Below, in pieces: positions 20,830 to 21,433 of a stretch of 21,433 nt of DNA. The stretch's first letter is position 1, and every line of letters starts with the position of its first letter. The stretch lies in assembly GCA_964353255.1 (NCBI GenBank), contig CAYGVJ010000097.1, positions 1 to 21,433 on the forward strand, written 5' to 3'. The DNA comes from VFZS01 sp964353255 (GTDB lineage Bacteria > Acidobacteriota > Terriglobia > Bryobacterales > Bryobacteraceae). Made by a program: the position numbers and the translations under genes. The notes under the pieces were generated by a model that did not search any database, was not told where the DNA came from, and saw only the letters and a program-made list of their open reading frames with translations.

Positions 20830-21433
20830 ATGGGGAACACAGCGCGGCTGCGCCGCAAGGCAAAGGGCAAAGGGCAAGAGGCACAAAGGCCGGAAGAGGC
20901 CGCTCTGCGGGAATCTTCGCGGCCGGACAAGACTCCGTACGTTGGTAGCACAGAACGGGCGGACGCGACGCCCAAGCGCCTGGGCTTCTTCGAGCGCTAT
21001 CTCACCGTGTGGGTGGCGGCGTGCATGGCGGTGGGCATCCTGCTGGGCAAGCTGCTGCCGGGGCTAACGGACGCCTTGCGCCGGTTCGAGTTCGGCTCGG
21101 GCAGCCAGATCAACGTGCCCATCGCCGTGCTGATCTGGCTGATGATCACCCCCATGATGATGAAGGTGGACTTCACCTCGATCCGCAACGTGGGCAAGCG
21201 CCCCCGGGGCTTGCTCATCACCCTGGTGGTGAACTGGCTGGTCAAGCCCTTCTCGATGGCGCTGATCGGCTGGGTGTTCTTCCGCGTGGTGTTCTCGGCG
21301 TGGATCTCGCCCCCGGAAGCGGATCAGTACATCGCCGGAGTCATCATCCTCGCCGCGGCGCCTTGCACCGCCATGGTGTTCGTGTGGAGCTACCTGACCG
21401 ACGGCGACCCGGCCTACACCCTGGTGCAGGTCT
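20830..21433 (+). CDS. acr3: Acr3 arsenite efflux transporter, 3' part beyond window
   Basis: An open frame from ATG 20830 to the window end encodes 201 residues so far. From residue about 50 the sequence is Acr3: KRLGFFERYLTVWVAACMAV, GILLGKLLPGL, NVPIAVLIWLMITPMMMKVDF, LVVNWLVKPFSMAL, and the motif AAAPCTAMVFVWSYLTDGDP that carries the conserved arsenite-transport cysteine. Acr3 proteins export As(OH)3 through the inner membrane as ten-helix carriers. Before residue 50 is an unusual hydrophilic, Lys/Arg/Glu-rich extension that Acr3 proteins usually lack; its DNA contains tandem GGCAAAG units. No later ATG or GTG is available before the conserved part, so the extension may be real or a non-standard start may be used. 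It begins nine bases after the arsE stop. Confidence 0.93.
   Translation, partial: MGNTARLRRKAKGKGQEAQRPEEAALRESSRPDKTPYVGSTERADATPKRLGFFERYLTVWVAACMAVGILLGKLLPGLTDALRRFEFGSGSQINVPIAVLIWLMITPMMMKVDFTSIRNVGKRPRGLLITLVVNWLVKPFSMALIGWVFFRVVFSAWISPPEADQYIAGVIILAAAPCTAMVFVWSYLTDGDPAYTLVQV

Overview
The window is a high-GC chromosomal segment that best fits an Acidobacteriota genome, probably of the Solibacter/Bryobacter type. The reasons are a hopanoid-modification operon, a very large Oar-like TonB-dependent receptor with an N-terminal carboxypeptidase-regulatory-like domain, polysaccharide catabolism genes without a SusD partner, and intergenic palindromic elements. This placement is inferred from gene content only. 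No phage, integrase, transposase or CRISPR array is visible.

Layout. Bases 1-54 are the 5' part of a minus-strand tRNA-Arg(ACG). Bases 108-4214 are a minus-strand operon read right to left: a secreted LolA-like protein, the radical-SAM protein HpnJ, two half-size DMT-type membrane proteins and the glycosyltransferase HpnI. The last four genes overlap one another by 4-8 bases. HpnI and HpnJ belong to the path that adds and remodels the sugar head group of bacteriohopanetetrol; HpnK is not in the window. Bases 4433-5614 encode a WD40 protein with a hydrophobic segment inside its propeller. A 118-bp palindrome separates it from ackA, which overlaps pta (acetyl-CoA to acetate and ATP). Divergent from pta is an alpha-glucan phosphorylase (7992-10568).

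Bases 10696-17716 are a uronate/pectin catabolism locus: a 1174-residue TonB receptor, a KduD-type dehydrogenase, a KduI/IolB-type isomerase and a secreted GH105 unsaturated uronyl hydrolase. The inferred flow is outer-membrane uptake, release of the unsaturated uronate by GH105, isomerisation by KduI and reduction by KduD. Three small palindromic elements have invaded this locus. Two copies (about 94% identical) of a ~102-bp element lie before the receptor gene and between kduI and kduD; a different ~130-bp element sits in the divergent kduI/GH105 promoter region. All three are bordered by CTAG or a one-base variant. The copy between kduI and kduD begins exactly at the kduI stop codon and ends against the kduD ribosome-binding site, so the empty site can be reconstructed.

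Bases 17786-21433 are an arsenic resistance operon on the plus strand: arsR, arsP, arsF-like, arsG-like, arsE-like and the start of acr3, which runs off the window. The genes are almost contiguous. The arsR promoter is unusually clear: a perfect TTGACA, a 17-base spacer and a -10 box that forms the exact centre of a 7+6+7 inverted repeat. ArsE (cytosolic thioredoxin-like, CLNC), ArsG (CcdA/DsbD-like membrane protein with paired cysteines) and ArsF (secreted, CPTC) together look like a transmembrane thiol relay built into an operon for organic and inorganic arsenic efflux.

There is no gene-free stretch over 300 bases. The largest gaps are 10569-10861 (one mobile element and the receptor RBS), 4215-4432 (one hairpin, otherwise nothing recognised) and 16138-16351 (one mobile element).
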